From contig NZ_FNJH01000001.1 in NCBI RefSeq assembly GCF_900103225.1, positions 1,019,378-1,083,377 of the forward strand: a DNA stretch of 64,000 bases, written 5' to 3'. The notes beneath the pieces are model-generated. The model did no database searches. It saw only the letters and a program-made list of their open reading frames with translations, and was not told the DNA's origin. The stretch is from Pseudomonas congelans (GTDB lineage Bacteria; Pseudomonadota; Gammaproteobacteria; Pseudomonadales; Pseudomonadaceae). The translations under genes were made by a program, and so were the position numbers. Positions within the stretch are counted from its first letter, which is position 1; each line of letters begins with the position of its first letter. Positions 35,621-50,600 of this stretch are shown here, piece after piece.

Positions 35621-38600
35621 CGGTGACTGGCTCAGTCCGGCGTTTCGCATTACCACGGACATGCTGCCGCTGGCCAATCTGAGTCAGGAGGCGATTGACA
35701 GGATCGTCGACGCAGTACCGGGAGGGGCTGGTAATGTGCAGGACATCTACCCGCTGGCGCCGTTGCAGGAAGGGATTCTCTACCATCACCTGACGGCCGG
35801 GCAGGGTGATCCCTATGTATTGCAGGCGCTGTTCGGGGCCGAGAGTCGCGAACGTCTCGATGACTTCGCCGAGGCACTGCAGGCGGTCATCGAACGCCAT
35901 GACATCCTGCGCACGGCGATGGTCTGGGAAGGTCTCGACGAACCGGTGCAAGTGGTGTTGCGTGAGGCGACGCTGGCAGTGGATGAGCTGACACTGGACG
36001 CCGCCGACGGTGACATCGAAACCCGGTTGCGCGAGCATTTTGATACCCGGCATTTCCGTCTGGACCTGCGTAAAGCGCCGCTGATGCGCATGGTCTGCGT
36101 TGAAGATACCGCCAATGCGCGCTGGGTCGCTATCCTGCTGTACCACCACATTGCCATTGACCACGCGGCGATGGACCTGGTGAAACACGAGATGCAGGCC
36201 TTCCTGCTCGGTGAAGGCCATACCTTGCCTGAGACAGTGCCGTATCGCAATTACGTGGCACATGCCCGACTGGGTGTCGGGGCTGATGCTCATGAAGGTT
36301 TTTTTCGCGAAATGCTGGCCGATATCGATGAGCCAACACTGCCGTTCGGCGTGGTCGGAACGCCGGGCAGCGACTCATTGATCGAAGATGTGCGCCTGCA
36401 AGTCGATGACGTGGTGAGCGCGCGCCTGCGGACCCTGGCCCGACAGCTGGGGGTGAGTGCCGCGAGCCTGCATCACCTCGCATGGGCGCGGGTGGTGGGT
36501 GCGCTGTCAGGCAAGTCGGACGTGGTTTTCGGTACGGTGCTGATGGGCCGGATGCAGGGCGGCGACGGCGCCGATCGAGCGTTGGGTATGTTCATCAACA
36601 CGTTGCCGTTACGAGTCAAGCTGGAAGGGCATGCGGTGCGCGAAGGGGTCAGAACCACCCACGCACGGCTGACCGCCTTGCTCGGTCACGAACACGCATC
36701 CCTGGCCCAGGCCCAGCGTTGCAGTGGCGTAGCCGCACCGGCACCGTTGTTCAATTCGCTGCTCAATTATCGCCACAGTGCCAGCGAACCGGTGGCCTCG
36801 TCAGAGACGCTCCAGGCCTGGCAAGGCTTGCAGAGCATGGGCAGCGAGATGCGCAGCACTTACCCGATCACGCTGTCGATCGACGACTTGGGCCAGGGCT
36901 TCAACCTGACAATTCAAGCCTTGGCACAGATCGGTGCACAGCGCATCGGCAACTATATGTTGATGGCACTCGGCGCGCTGGTAGAGGCGCTGGAGCAGCA
37001 GCCGCAAACCCCGTTGCAGCGTTTGAACATCCTCTCATCAACCGAACGCCAGCAAGTGCTGCACGATTTCAATGACACGGCACGCGACTACCCACGCAAC
37101 AGCAGTCTGCAAGAACTGTTCGAGCAACGAGTGGCAGCGCAGCCCGATGCAGTGGCTGCTGTACAAGATGACCAGCAACTGACCTACCATGAGCTCAACA
37201 GTCGCGCCAACGCGCTGGCCCGTCACTTGGCCGACCTCGGCGTGCAACCGGGGGAGCGGGTGGCGTTGCTGCTGGAGCGCTCCCTTGATCTGCTGGTCGG
37301 TCAGTTGGCGATTGTCAAATGCGGGGCGGCCTATGTGCCGCTGGACATCAACGCCCCCGCCGAGCGTCAGGCATTCATGCTGCACGACTGCGGGGCGCGG
37401 CAGGTATTGACGTTGGTCCGCCATGACCTCCCTGAAGGCATCCAGCGGATCGACCTTGACCTGCTGCAACTGCCAGGCGATACGCCCAACCCGGTACCGT
37501 CAGCGTCCGCCGAGTCGGTGGCCTACATCATGTACACGTCCGGCTCCACCGGTATGCCCAAAGGCGTATTGGTGCCGCACCGTGCTGTCAGCCGCCTGGT
37601 GCTCAACAACGGATACGCTGATTTCAATGCGCAGGATCGTGTAGCGTTCGCCTCAAACCCGGCTTTCGACGCCAGCACCCTGGATGTATGGGCGCCACTG
37701 CTCAATGGCGGCTGCGTGGTCGTGGTGGCGCAATCGGTGTTGCTGTCTCTGGACGAGTTCCGCGCGCTGCTGCTGTCCCAGTCGGTCAGCGTGCTGTGGA
37801 TGACTGCGGGCCTGTTCCATCAATACGCCGACGGCCTGATGGAGGCTTTCGCCAGATTGCGCTACCTGATCGTCGGCGGCGATGTGCTGGACCCGGTGGT
37901 GATCGCCCGGGTCTTGAAAGAGGGCGCCCCGCGACACTTGCTCAATGGCTACGGCCCGACCGAAGCAACGACCTTTTCCACCACCCATGAGATCACCTCG
38001 GTCGGCAACGGCGGTATTCCTGTCGGCCGCCCGATTGGCAACAGCCAGGTCTATGTGCTCGACGCCCTGCGCCAACCGGTGGCGGTGGGCGTGGTCGGGG
38101 AGCTGTACATCGGCGGGCAGGGCGTGGCCAAGGGTTACCTGAACCGCCCGGAGCTGAACGCTACGCAGTTTGTCGCCAACCCTTTCAGCGACGACGCTGG
38201 AGCCCTGTTGTACCGCACCGGTGACCTTGGCCGCTGGAACGGGGACGGGGTCATCGAGTATCTGGGCCGTAACGACGACCAGGTGAAGATCCGTGGCTTC
38301 CGTATCGAACTGGGTGAAATCGAAGCGCGTCTGGTCGAATGCCCTGGCGTCAGAGAGGCCGTGGCGCTGGCCCGCCAGGACGAGTCTGGGCAAAAACGTC
38401 TGGTGGCGTATGTCGTCGGCGATGGCAGCAGCGCCTTGACCGCAGTCGGACTGCGCCGTGAACTGGCAGCTTCGCTGGCCGAATACATGGTGCCGAGCGC
38501 TTTTGTCGTGCTGGATGCGTTCCCGCTGACCGCCAACGGCAAGCTTGATCGCCGAGCCCTGCCAGTACCGGACGCCGACGCCTACGCCAGCCGTGAATTC

Positions 38601-41600
38601 GAGGCACCCGAGGGTGAAGTGGAAGTCACCCTGGCGCGCTTATGGTGCGAATTGCTCAACGTTGAACGCGTCGGCCGTCACGATCACTTCTTTGAGCTCG
38701 GCGGGCATTCGCTGCTGGCCGTCAGCCTGATCGAACGCATGCGTCAGGCGGGTCTGAGCGCCGATGTACGCGTGCTGTTCAGCCAGCCTACGCTGGCCGC
38801 ACTGGCCGCGGCTGTCGGCGCAGGCCATGACATCAAGGTACCGTCCAACCTGATAGATAAAGGCTGCGAGCGCATCACCCCGGAACTGTTGCCACTGGCG
38901 AATCTGACCCAGGTGCAGATCGACCAGGTGGTCGCCACCGTACCCGGCGGCGTGACCAATGTGCAGGATATATACGCGCTGGCACCGTTGCAGGAAGGCA
39001 TTCTCTATCACCATATGGCAGCCGAGCAGGGCGACCCCTATGTCCTGCAGACCCAGTTCGCCTTTGACAACCGCGAGCGCCTGGACGCCTTCGTTCAGGC
39101 CTTGCAGATGGTCATCGATCGTCACGATATTCTGCGTACCGGTGTGGTCTGGGACGGTCTGGACTCCCCCGTGCAGGTGGTCTGGCGTCAAGCGAAATTG
39201 CACCTTGAGGGGCTTGAACTTGACCCGGCGGACGGTGAGATCGGCGCGCAACTGCATCGCCGCTTCGACCCGCGGCACTATCGCCTCGATATGAGCCAGG
39301 CACCGCTGATGCGTCTGGTCCATGCCGAGGACCCGCGCAACCAGCGAATCACTGCGATGCTGCTGTTCCATCACATGGCCCTGGACCATATGGCGCTGGA
39401 AGTGGTGAAGCATGAAATGCAGGCCTGGCTGCTGGGCGAGGCCGAAGCCTTGTCGGCACCTGTGCCGTACCGCAATTACGTGGCTCAGGCACGCCTGGGT
39501 GTCAGCCAGGCCGATCATGAAGTGTTTTTCCGCGACATGCTCGGCGATATCGACGAACCGACGCTGCCTTTCGGCCTGCAGGATGTGCAGGGCGATGGCC
39601 GTAATATCGAAGAAGCCGCGCTTGCAGTGGACAGCCAGTTGAACCTGCGCCTGCGCGCTCAGGCCCGACAACAGGGCGTGAGTGCAGCGAGTCTGGTGCA
39701 TCTGGCCTGGGCTCAGGTGCTGGGCAAGGTTTCCGATCGTCGCGATGTGGTGTTCGGCACCGTACTGCTGGGCCGTATGCAGGCCGGCGAGGGCGCTGAC
39801 AGGGCGCTGGGAATGTTCATCAACACCTTGCCGCTGCGGGTCGCCGTAGGCGGGCAAGGGGTACGCGCCGGGGTCAAGGCAACACACGCGCAACTTACCG
39901 CGTTGCTCGCTCATGAACATGCCTCACTGGCGTTGGCCCAGCGTTGCAGCGGTGTAGCCGCACCGACGCCACTGTTCAGCGCACTGCTCAATTACCGCCA
40001 CAGTGCGGTTGGCAGCGCTGCAGAACGAACTGCCCAGGCCTGGCAGGGTATGCAAGCCCTGAACAGTGAAGAACGCACCAACTATCCGTTGACCTTGAAC
40101 GTCGATGACGTGGGTGACGGCTTCAAACTGACCGCACTGGCGGCGACCACGGTCGGTGCGCAGCGCGTGTGTGGCTACATGCACACGGCGCTGGAACAGC
40201 TGGTGGATGCTCTTGAGTTAATGCCACAAGCGTCGTTGCAAAGTCTGTCGATTCTGCCAGCGGTCGAACGTGAGCAGTTGCTGGTGGCGTTCAACGACAC
40301 CGCGCTGGATTATCCGCAGCAGCAGACCATCCATGGCTTGTTCGAAGCACAGGTCGAGCGCACGCCGGATGCGGTAGCGGTGGTTCACGGCGAACAGCGC
40401 CTGACCTATGGCGAGCTTAACGAGCAGGCCAACCGTCTGGCCCATGCCCTGCGTAAACAAGGTGTGCAGCCGGATTCGCGGGTCGGAATCTGTGTAGAGC
40501 GCGGCGTGGAAATGGTCGTCGGCTTGCTGGCGATCCTCAAGGCGGGCGGCGGTTATGTACCGCTGGATCCGGCGTATCCGGTAGAACGCATCGCTTACAT
40601 GTTGCAGGACAGCGCTCCGGCAGCCGTGCTGGCCCAGTCGGCGACTGAAGCATTACTGGCCGACGTTTCGGTGCCAGTCATCAATCTTGACCTGGGCAAC
40701 TGGCAGGACGAATCCGTCCAGAATCCGCAGGTGCAGGGGCTGACTTCCGCGCATCTGGCGTACCTGATCTACACCTCGGGCTCGACCGGTCTGCCAAAGG
40801 GCGTGATGATCGAGCACCGCAACACCGTGAACTTCCTGAGCTGGGCACACAGTGCTTTCGATGCTTCTGCTCTGGAAAAAACGCTGTTCTCCACCTCACT
40901 GAACTTCGACCTCGCCGTCTATGAATGCTTTGCGCCGCTCACCTCGGGCGGCAGTATCGAAGTCGTCAAGAACGTGCTGGAGCTGCAACACGGCGAGCAC
41001 GATATCGGCCTGATCAACACCGTACCGTCGGCGCTTAAGGCACTGCTGGACGTTGACGGTCTGCCTGCATCGGTGCACACCGTGAACGTGGCCGGTGAAG
41101 CGCTGAAGCGCAGTCTGGTTGAGTCACTGTTCGAAAAAACAGGTGTGCAGCGCCTGTGCAACCTCTATGGCCCTTCGGAAACCACCACCTATTCAAGCTG
41201 GGTGGCCATGGATCGCGAAGACGGCTTCGCAGCGCACATCGGCAAGCCGGTCGGCAATACGCAGTTTTACCTGCTGGACGAGCAACAGCAGCCTGTGCCA
41301 CTGGGTGTAGCCGGTGAGATCTACATCGGCGGTGCCGGTGTGGCGCGGGGTTATCTGAACCGCGACGATCTGACCGCCGAGCGCTTCCTCAAAGACCCGT
41401 TCAGCCAAAACCCAGCGGCACGCATGTACCGCACCGGCGACCTGGGCCGCTACCTGCCGGATGGCAATATCGAATACCTCGGTCGTAACGATGATCAGGT
41501 GAAGATCCGTGGCTTCCGTATCGAACTCGGCGAGATCGATGCGCGTCTTGCCAAACACCCGGCGGTCCATGAAGCGGTGGTCACCGCGCGCGAAGATGTG

Positions 41601-44600
41601 CCGGGCGACAAGCGTCTGGTGGCTTATTACACCCTGGCGGCCGGGCAAGCCGTGGTCGACATCGACAGCCTGCGCAGGCATTTGCAGGAAAAGCTGCCTG
41701 AGTACATGGTGCCGGCCATTTATGTACGGCTTGAGGCCATGCCGCTGACACCGAACGGCAAACTCGACCGCAAGGCCCTGCCGGCGCCGGAAAGTGACTC
41801 ACTGATCAGCCGCGAATACGAAGCCCCACAAGGCGAAGTCGAAACGCAGATCGCGGCTGTCTGGCAAGACCTGCTGGGCGTTGCCCGGATTGGTCGTCAC
41901 GACAACTTCTTCGAACTCGGCGGCCATTCGCTGCTGGCGGTGAGCCTGATCGGGCGTATGCGCCAGTTGGGCCTGAGCACCGATATACGCGTACTGTTCA
42001 GTCAGCCGACCCTGGCCGCACTGGCTGCTGCAGTCGGCGGTAGCACGGACATCGTGGTGCCAGCCAATCTGATCACCGAGGATTGCCAACGCATCACGCC
42101 TGAATTGCTGCCACTGGCCGACCTGACCCAGGCACAGATCGATCAAGTGGTCGCCAGCGTGCCGGGCGGCGTGGCGAATGTGCAGGACATCTACCCGCTG
42201 GCCCCCTTGCAGGAAGGCATTCTCTATCACCATATCGCTGCGGAGCAGGGCGATCCCTACGTACTGCAGGCCCATTTCGCTTTCGATGACCGCGCAAGTC
42301 TGGACGCCTTCGTTCAGGCTTTGCAGGCCGTCATCGAGCGTCACGACATTCTGCGCACCGCTATGCTCTGGAAAGGTCTGGACTCACCCGTGCAGGTCGT
42401 CTGGCGCCACGCGCAGTTGCCTCTCGAGAGGCTGCACATCGACACGGCAGCCGGCGATATCGGCGCGCAACTGCACAGTCACTTCGACCCGCGTCATCAT
42501 CGTCTTGATGTCACTCAGGCACCGCTGATGCGCCTGGCCTATGCCGAGGACCCGCTGAGCGAGCGGATCTGCGCGATGTTGTTATTCCATCACATGGTTC
42601 TCGATAACATGGCGATGGCCGTGGTGCAGCATGAAATGCAGGCCTGGTTGTTGGGCGAAGCGCAAACCCTGTCGGCACCCGTGCCGTATCGCAATTATGT
42701 GGCCCAGGCACGCCTGGGCGTCAGCCGGGCCGAGCACGAAGCGTTTTTCCGCGACATGCTCGGTGATGTGGACGAACCGACGCTGCCGTTCGGTCTGATG
42801 AATGTGCAGGGCGATGGCCTTGATATCGAGGAAGCCAACCTTGCGCTGGCCCCTCGGTTGAACCTGAGACTGCGCGCTCAGGCCCGACAACAGGGCGTGA
42901 GCGCTGCCAGTCTGGTGCACCTGGCCTGGGCTCAGGTGTTGAGCACGGTTTCAAACCGGCAGGACGTGGTGTTCGGCACCGTGCTGATGGGCCGGATGCA
43001 GGCCGGCGAAGGCGCAGAGCGGGCATTGGGGATGTTCATCAACACCTTGCCGCTGCGGGTTTCGGTGGGCGGGAAGAGTGTGCGTGACGGGGTCAAGGCC
43101 ACTCATGAAAGCCTGACCGCCTTGCTGGGTCATGAGCATGCTTCGCTGGCGCTGGCTCAGCGTTGCAGCGGCATTACCGCACCGACGCCACTGTTCAGTT
43201 CGCTGCTCAATTATCGCCACGGTACGCCTGGCAGCGTATCCGAGCGGGCTACCCAGGCCTGGCAGGGTATTCATACGCTGAACAGCGAAGAACGCACCAA
43301 CTATCCATTGACCTTGAACGTCGATGACTCCGGTGAAGGCTTCAACCTGAACGTACTGGTCAGCAGCGCCGTGGGTGCCAAACGGGTCTGCGGTTACATG
43401 CAGACCGTGCTGGAGCATCTGGTGGATGCGCTGGAACAGTCACCGTCTTCGGCCCTCGACAGCCTGCCGATCCTGCCTGTTGCCGAGCGTGAGCAGTTGC
43501 TGGTGGCGTTCAACGACACCGCGCTGGATTACCCGCCCGAACAGACCATTCATGGCTTGTTCGAAGCACAGGTCGAGCGAACTCCGGATGCGGTAGCGGT
43601 GGTTCACGGCGAACAGCGCCTGACCTATCGCGAGCTTAACGAGCAGGCCAACCGCTTGGCCCATGCCTTGCGCAAGCAGGGCGTGCAGCCGGATTCCCGC
43701 GTCGGGATCTGTGTCGAGCGCAGTGCCGAGATGGTCGTCGGTCTGCTGGCTATCCTCAAGGCGGGCGGCGGGTATGTGCCGCTGGATCCGGCGTATCCGG
43801 TAGAACGCATCGCTTACATGTTGCAGGACAGCGCTCCGGCTGCCGTGCTGGCTCAAACCGCTACCCAGGGCTTGCTGGCCGATGTTTCGGTGCCTGTGAT
43901 CAATCTGGACCTCAGCGATTGGCAGGACGAATCCGTCCGGAATCCGCAGGTGGCGGAGCTGACTTCGGCGCATCTGGCGTACCTGATCTACACCTCGGGT
44001 TCCACCGGCCTGCCGAAAGGCGTGATGATCGAACACCGCAACACCGTGAACTTCCTGAGCTGGGCACACAGTGCATTCGACGCTTCTGCACTGGAAAAGA
44101 CGCTGTTCGCCACCTCGCTGAACTTCGACCTCGCGGTCTACGAATGCTTTGCGCCGCTGACGTCGGGCGGCAGCATCGAAGTCGTCAAGAACGTGCTGGA
44201 GCTGCAACACGGCGAGCACGACATCGGCCTGATCAACACCGTACCGTCGGCGCTGAAAGCGCTGCTGGAAGCTAACGGCCTGCCGGCATCGGTGCACACT
44301 GTGAACGTGGCCGGTGAAGCGCTGAAACGCAGCCTGGTGGAGAGCCTTTTCGAAAAAACCAGCGTGCAGCGCCTGTGCAACCTCTATGGCCCTTCGGAAA
44401 CCACCACCTATTCGAGCTGGGTGGCGATGGATCGCGAAGAAGGCTTCGCTGCGCACATCGGCAAACCGGTCGGCAACACACAGTTTTACCTGTTGAATGA
44501 ACAGCAACAGCCCGTTCCACTGGGCGTTGTGGGCGAGATCTACATCGGCGGCGCCGGTGTGGCCCGTGGCTACCTGAACCGTGACGACCTGACCGCCGAG

Positions 44601-47600
44601 CGCTTCCTCAAAGACCCGTTCAGCCAGCAGCCTGCGGCACGTATGTACCGCACTGGCGACCTGGGTCGCTATCTGCCAGACGGCAATATCGAATACCTGG
44701 GCCGTAACGACGATCAGGTGAAGATCCGTGGTTTCCGTATCGAACTGGGTGAGATCGATGCACGTTTGGCCAAACACCCGGCGGTCCATGAAGCGGTAGT
44801 CACCGCGCGCGAGGACATTCCGGGCGACAAGCGTCTGGTGGCTTATTACACCGTCCAGGCAGCCCACACTGAGCCGGACATCGATAGCCTGCGCGACTGG
44901 CTGCAGGAGCAACTGCCGGCCTACATGATCCCTGTGGCCTATGTGCGTCTCGACGCAATGCCGCTGACCCCGAACGGCAAACTCGACCGCAAGGCCCTGC
45001 CGGCACCGGACGGCGATGCACTGATCCGTGGCGGCTACGAGGAGCCACAAGGCGCAGTGGAAATCGCTCTGGCGAAGATCTGGAGCGACTTGCTCAAGCT
45101 CGAACGTGTCGGTCGCCACGACCATTTCTTTGAACTCGGCGGGCATTCGTTGCTGGCGGTGAGCCTGATCGAACGCATGCGCCAGGCTGGTCTGAGTGCC
45201 AACGTGCGTACGCTGTTCAGTCAACCGACCCTGGCGGCACTGGCCGCAGCGGCAGGCGCGGTCGACGATCTGGTTATTCCGGCCAATGGCATTCCTGCGG
45301 ATTGCCAGAGAATCACTCCGGACATGCTGCCGTTGATCGACCTCAGTCAGGAGCAGATCGACCAGGTGGTGGCCTGCGTGCCCGGCGGCGCAGCGAACGT
45401 GCAGGACATCTATCCGTTGGCGCCGTTACAGGAAGGCATTCTCTATCACCACATCAGCGCCGAACGGGGCGACCCCTATGTGCTGCAGGCGCAGTTTGCC
45501 TTTGACAGCCGCGCACACGTGGACACCTTCGCCAAAGCGCTGCAAATGGTCATCAACCGCCATGACATTCTGCGCACGTCCATGCACTGGGAAAGCCTCG
45601 ATGAGCCGTTGCAGGTGGTCTGGCGCCAGGTCGAGCTCAGCGTCGAAGAGGTTGAGTTCGACTCTGGCCTCGATGAGATAACCCGTCAGTTGCAGGATCA
45701 CCTCGATCTGAGCCAGGTACGTCTGGACATCCGTCAGGCACCCTTGATGCGCCTGGTATGCGCCCTGGACAGCGGCAACGAACGCTGGCTGGCAACCTTG
45801 ATGTTCCACCACATGATCCTTGATCACACCGCCCTGGATCAGGTGCAGCATGAAATGCAGGTCTGCCTGCTCGGTCAGGTCGGGCAACTTGGCGACTCCG
45901 TTCCCTACCGCAATTATGTCGCTCAGGCCCGACTAGGCCTGAACGAGCAGGACCACGAGCAGTTCTTCCAGGACATGCTCGGCGACATCGACGAACCGAC
46001 CCTGCCGTTCGGCCTGCACGATGTGCAAGGCGACGGCAGCGCTCTCGATCATGCCCGTCTGCAGCTGGACGGCGCTTTGAACCAACGCCTGAGAGTTCAG
46101 GCGCGGCAACTCGGGGTCAGTGCGGCAAGCCTGATCCACCTGGCGTTCGCGCAAATGCTGGGCCGCCTCAGCGGGCGTGAACAGGTGGTGTTCGGCACCA
46201 TTCTGATGGGCCGGATGCAGAGCGGTCAGGGTGCCGAACGAGCCCTTGGCATGTTCATCAATACCTTGCCGCTACGGGTAGACCTGGGCGAGCAGGGCGT
46301 GCGTGACGGGGTCAAGGCCACGCACCGGCGCTTGACCGGGTTACTCGGGCATGAACACGCCTCGCTGGCACTGGCCCAGCGCTGCAGTGGCGTGGTCGCA
46401 CCGACGCCGCTGTTTAGCGCCTTGCTCAATTATCGCCACAGCAACGTTGCCGTGACCGACGAGGCACTGACCGCTTGGAGTGGCATACAGTCGCTGGGGC
46501 TGGCCGATGAAGAACGCACCAACTACCCATTGACGGTCAACGTCGACGATACGAGTGAAGGTTTTCTGTTCACCTCGCTGGTAACGGCGAGCATCGGCGC
46601 ACAGCGTGTGTGTGACTATTTGCAACTGGCCGTAGAGGGGCTGGTCGATGCGCTGGAACAGGCACCGCAAACCCCGCTGCACGCCATTTCGATTCTGCCG
46701 CCCAGCGAGCGTGCGCAGTTGCTCGAACACTGGAACCTGCCCGCCAAGACCGATACAGACGAAATACCGATCCATCTGCAATTCGAAGCCCGTGCAGCGG
46801 AACGACCAGACGCCGTCGCGTTGATGTTCGAAGCGCAATCCCTGAGCTACGGCGAACTCAACGCCCGCGCCAACCAGGTCGCCCATCGTTTGCTGGCCTT
46901 GGGTGTGCGCCCGGATGATCGGGTGGCGATCTGCGTCGAGCGTGGCCCGGCAATGATTATCGGCCTGCTGGGTATTCTCAAATCCGGCGCCGGTTACGTG
47001 CCGCTGGACCCGGCGTACCCCCTTGAGCGCCTAGCCTACACCCTCGGCGACAGCGCACCGGTGGCGTTGTTGAGCCAGCAGTCAGTGCAGCAAGCCTTGC
47101 CGGTGACGGAATTACCCGTCATCAGTCTCGACGATGCCGACTTGCAGGACGAATCCGTCTGCAACCCCGAGGTACCGGGGCTGACGGCTACGAGTCTGGC
47201 CTACGTCATCTACACCTCCGGTTCAACCGGTCTGCCCAAAGGCGTGATGGTTGAGCATCGCAACGTGGCGCGGCTGTTTTCGGCCACCGCAGACTGGTTC
47301 GCGTTTGGCGAACAGGATGTCTGGGCGCTGTTCCACTCGTTCGCCTTTGACTTCTCGGTCTGGGAAATCTGGGGCGCATTGCTGCACGGCGGCCGTCTGT
47401 TGATCGTCCCGCAACTGGTCAGCCGTTCGCCTGAAGACTTCTACAACCTGGTATGCAGTGCCGGGGTGACGGTGCTCAACCAGACGCCAAGTGCGTTCCG
47501 CCAACTGATTGCTGCACAGGGCGAGGACGGGCAGGCACATTCGTTGCGCCAGGTGATTTTCGGTGGTGAAGCGCTGGAAACGGCGATGCTCAAGCCGTGG

Positions 47601-50600
47601 TACGCCCGCAACGTGAATGCCGGTACACAACTGGTAAACATGTACGGCATTACCGAAACCACCGTGCACGTCACCTATTACCCATTGCAGCCCGAAGACG
47701 CCCAGCGCGTTGGTGCCAGCCCGATCGGCAAACGCATCCCGGACCTGCAGCTTTATCTGCTCGACGCCCATGGCGAACCGGTGCCGGTAGGTGTGATCGG
47801 CGAGCTGTACGTGGGCGGTGCCGGTGTGGCACGTGGCTACCTGAACCGAGAAGCACTGACGGCCGAGCGTTTCATCGATAACCCGTTCAGTACGGCGCCG
47901 GGTGCGCGGCTGTACCGCACCGGCGACCTGGGACGCTGGCTGGCCGACGGCAGCCTGGAATACCTGGGCCGCAACGACGAACAGGTCAAGATTCGCGGCT
48001 TCCGCATCGAACTGGGCGAGATCGAAGCGCAACTCGCCGCGTGTGAGGGTGTGCAGGATGCGCTGATGCTGGTCCGCGAAGACGAACCGGGCGACAAGCG
48101 TCTGGTGGCCTATGTCATTGGTACGGCGGGCGTCGAACTGGACGCTAGCCGATTGCGCGAGCAACTGCGCCTGTCGCTGGCCGAGTACATGCTGCCAAGT
48201 GCCTTTGTCAGCCTGGAAAGTTTCCCGTTGACGGCCAACGGCAAGCTCGACCGCAAGGCGTTGCCAGCGCCCGACAGCTCGGCGGTGGCCAGTCGCGGCT
48301 ATGAAGCGCCCGAAGGCGACACCGAGATGGCTATTGCGCGGATCTGGCAAGACCTGCTGCAACTGGAGCAGGTCGGTCGTCATGACCACTTCTTCGAACT
48401 GGGCGGCCACTCGCTACTGGCCGTGAAACTGATCGAACGCATGCGTCAGATCGATCTGGTTGCCGACGTGCGTGTGCTGTTCAGCCAGCCGACCTTGTCT
48501 GCACTGGCGGCAGCGGTGGGCGGCAAGGGTGCAGTGGAAGTACCCGCCAACCTTATTCCCGCCGGCTGTGAGCGCATCACCCCGGACATGCTGCCGCTGG
48601 TGTCGCTCAGCCAGGATGATATCGACCGAGTGGTAGAAAATGTGCCCGGCGGTCTGGCCAACGTGCAGGACATCTATGCCCTGGCGCCGTTGCAGGAGGG
48701 GATTTTGTATCACCACCTTGCCGCAGCCGAGGGTGACCCCTATCTGCAGTACGCCCTGTTTGCCTTTGACAGCCTCGAGCGTCTGCACAGTTTTGCCCAG
48801 GCCCTGCAAGGCGTGATCGCCCGGCACGATATCCTGCGCACCGCCGTGCTTTGGGAGCGTCTCGACGCCCCCGTCCAGGTGGTCTGGCGTGAAGCGACCC
48901 TGGGCCTGGATGAGCAGCTGCTGGACCCGGCCGATGGCGATATCACCGAACAACTGATCAAGCGCCTGGACCCTCGTCACACGCGCCTGGACATCCGTCA
49001 GGCACCGATGCTGCGTATTGGCTATGCGCAGGACGAAGTGAACCACCGCTGGCTGGGCATGCTGCTGTTCCATCACCTGGTGGACGATGCCACCTCGCTG
49101 CGTATTCTGAGCAGCGAAATCGAGGCCTATATGCTGGGTCAGCAAGCCTCGCTGCCGCCGTCCGTGCCTTATCGCAACTACGTGGCGCAAGCCATGCTCG
49201 GCGTCAGCCGTGAAGAGCACGAGACGTTTTTCCGCGACATGCTCGGTGACATCGATGAACCGACGCTGCCGTTCGGCCTGCAGGACGTGCAGGGCGACGG
49301 AAGCGGTATCGAGGAAGTGCGCCAGCTGGTCGACGTGGATCTGAGTCGCCGCCTGCGCGTACAGGCTCGCCAGCTGGGGGTCAGCTCCGCCAGTCTGTAT
49401 CACCTGGCATGGGCCCGTGTTCTGGGCGCAGTGTCAGGCAAGGATGACGTGGTGTTCGGCACCGTGTTGCTCGGCCGCCTGCAGGGTGGTGCCGGGTCTG
49501 ACCGGGCGCTGGGAATGTTCATCAACACCTTGCCGCTGCGGGTCACGCTGGGCGAGCAGGGCGTACGCAGCGGCCTGAAAGCCACCCACGCACGACTCAG
49601 CGGCCTGCTGGCCCATGAACATGCCTCGCTGGTACTGGCCCAACGTTGCAGTGGTGTACCCGCTTCGACGCCACTGTTCAGCTCGCTGCTCAACTTCCGC
49701 CACACCGGTGATGTCGGTGCAAGCGACCAGGCGCTGGTCGCGTGGGAAGGCATTCAGGCGCTGCACGGCGAAGAACGCACCAACTACCCGCTGACCCTGT
49801 GCGTGGATGATCTGGGCGAAGGTTTCGCCCTGACCATCATGGCCGAAGGGCAGATCGGTGCCAAACGTGTGTGTACCTACATGCACTGTGTGCTGGAAAA
49901 CCTGGTGCAAGCACTGGAACAGACCCCGGACGCTGCGCTGGGAGCGCTGAATATCCTGCCCGCGATCGAGCGCCAGCAGCTGCTGGAAAGCTGGAACACC
50001 CCGCATGCCCTGCAGGCCGACGACGCCCTGATCCACCGTACCTTCGAAGCCTGGGTGGTGGCGCAGCCGAATGCCGTGGCCCTGCATTATGAAGACCGCA
50101 CACTGACCTACGCCGAGCTGAACACCCGCGCCAATCAGGTAGCCCATTGTCTGATCGGCCTGGGCGTGCAGCCGGATGACCGGGTGGCGATCTGTGTCGA
50201 GCGCAGCCTGGAAATGATTGTCGGCCTGCTCGGAGTGCTCAAGTCCGGTGCGGGCTACGTACCGATTGACCCGGCCTATCCGGCCGAGCGTATTGCCTAT
50301 CAGTTGCAGGACAGCGCCCCGGTGGCGGTGCTGGCCGATGCTGCGGGGCTGGCGCTGCTGGGCACGTTCGACGGCCCACGCGTGGATTTACACAGTCCGG
50401 CATTGCAGGCCCAACCGGGTAACAATCCACAGCTGACCGGGCTCAGCTCGCGCCACCTGGCGTATGTCATCTACACCTCCGGCTCGACCGGCCTGCCCAA
50501 GGGCGTAATGGTCGAGCACCGCAACGTGGCCCGGCTGTTCTCGGCCACCCAGAGCTGGTTTGGCTTCAATGAGCAGGATGTCTGGGCGTTGTTCCATTCA

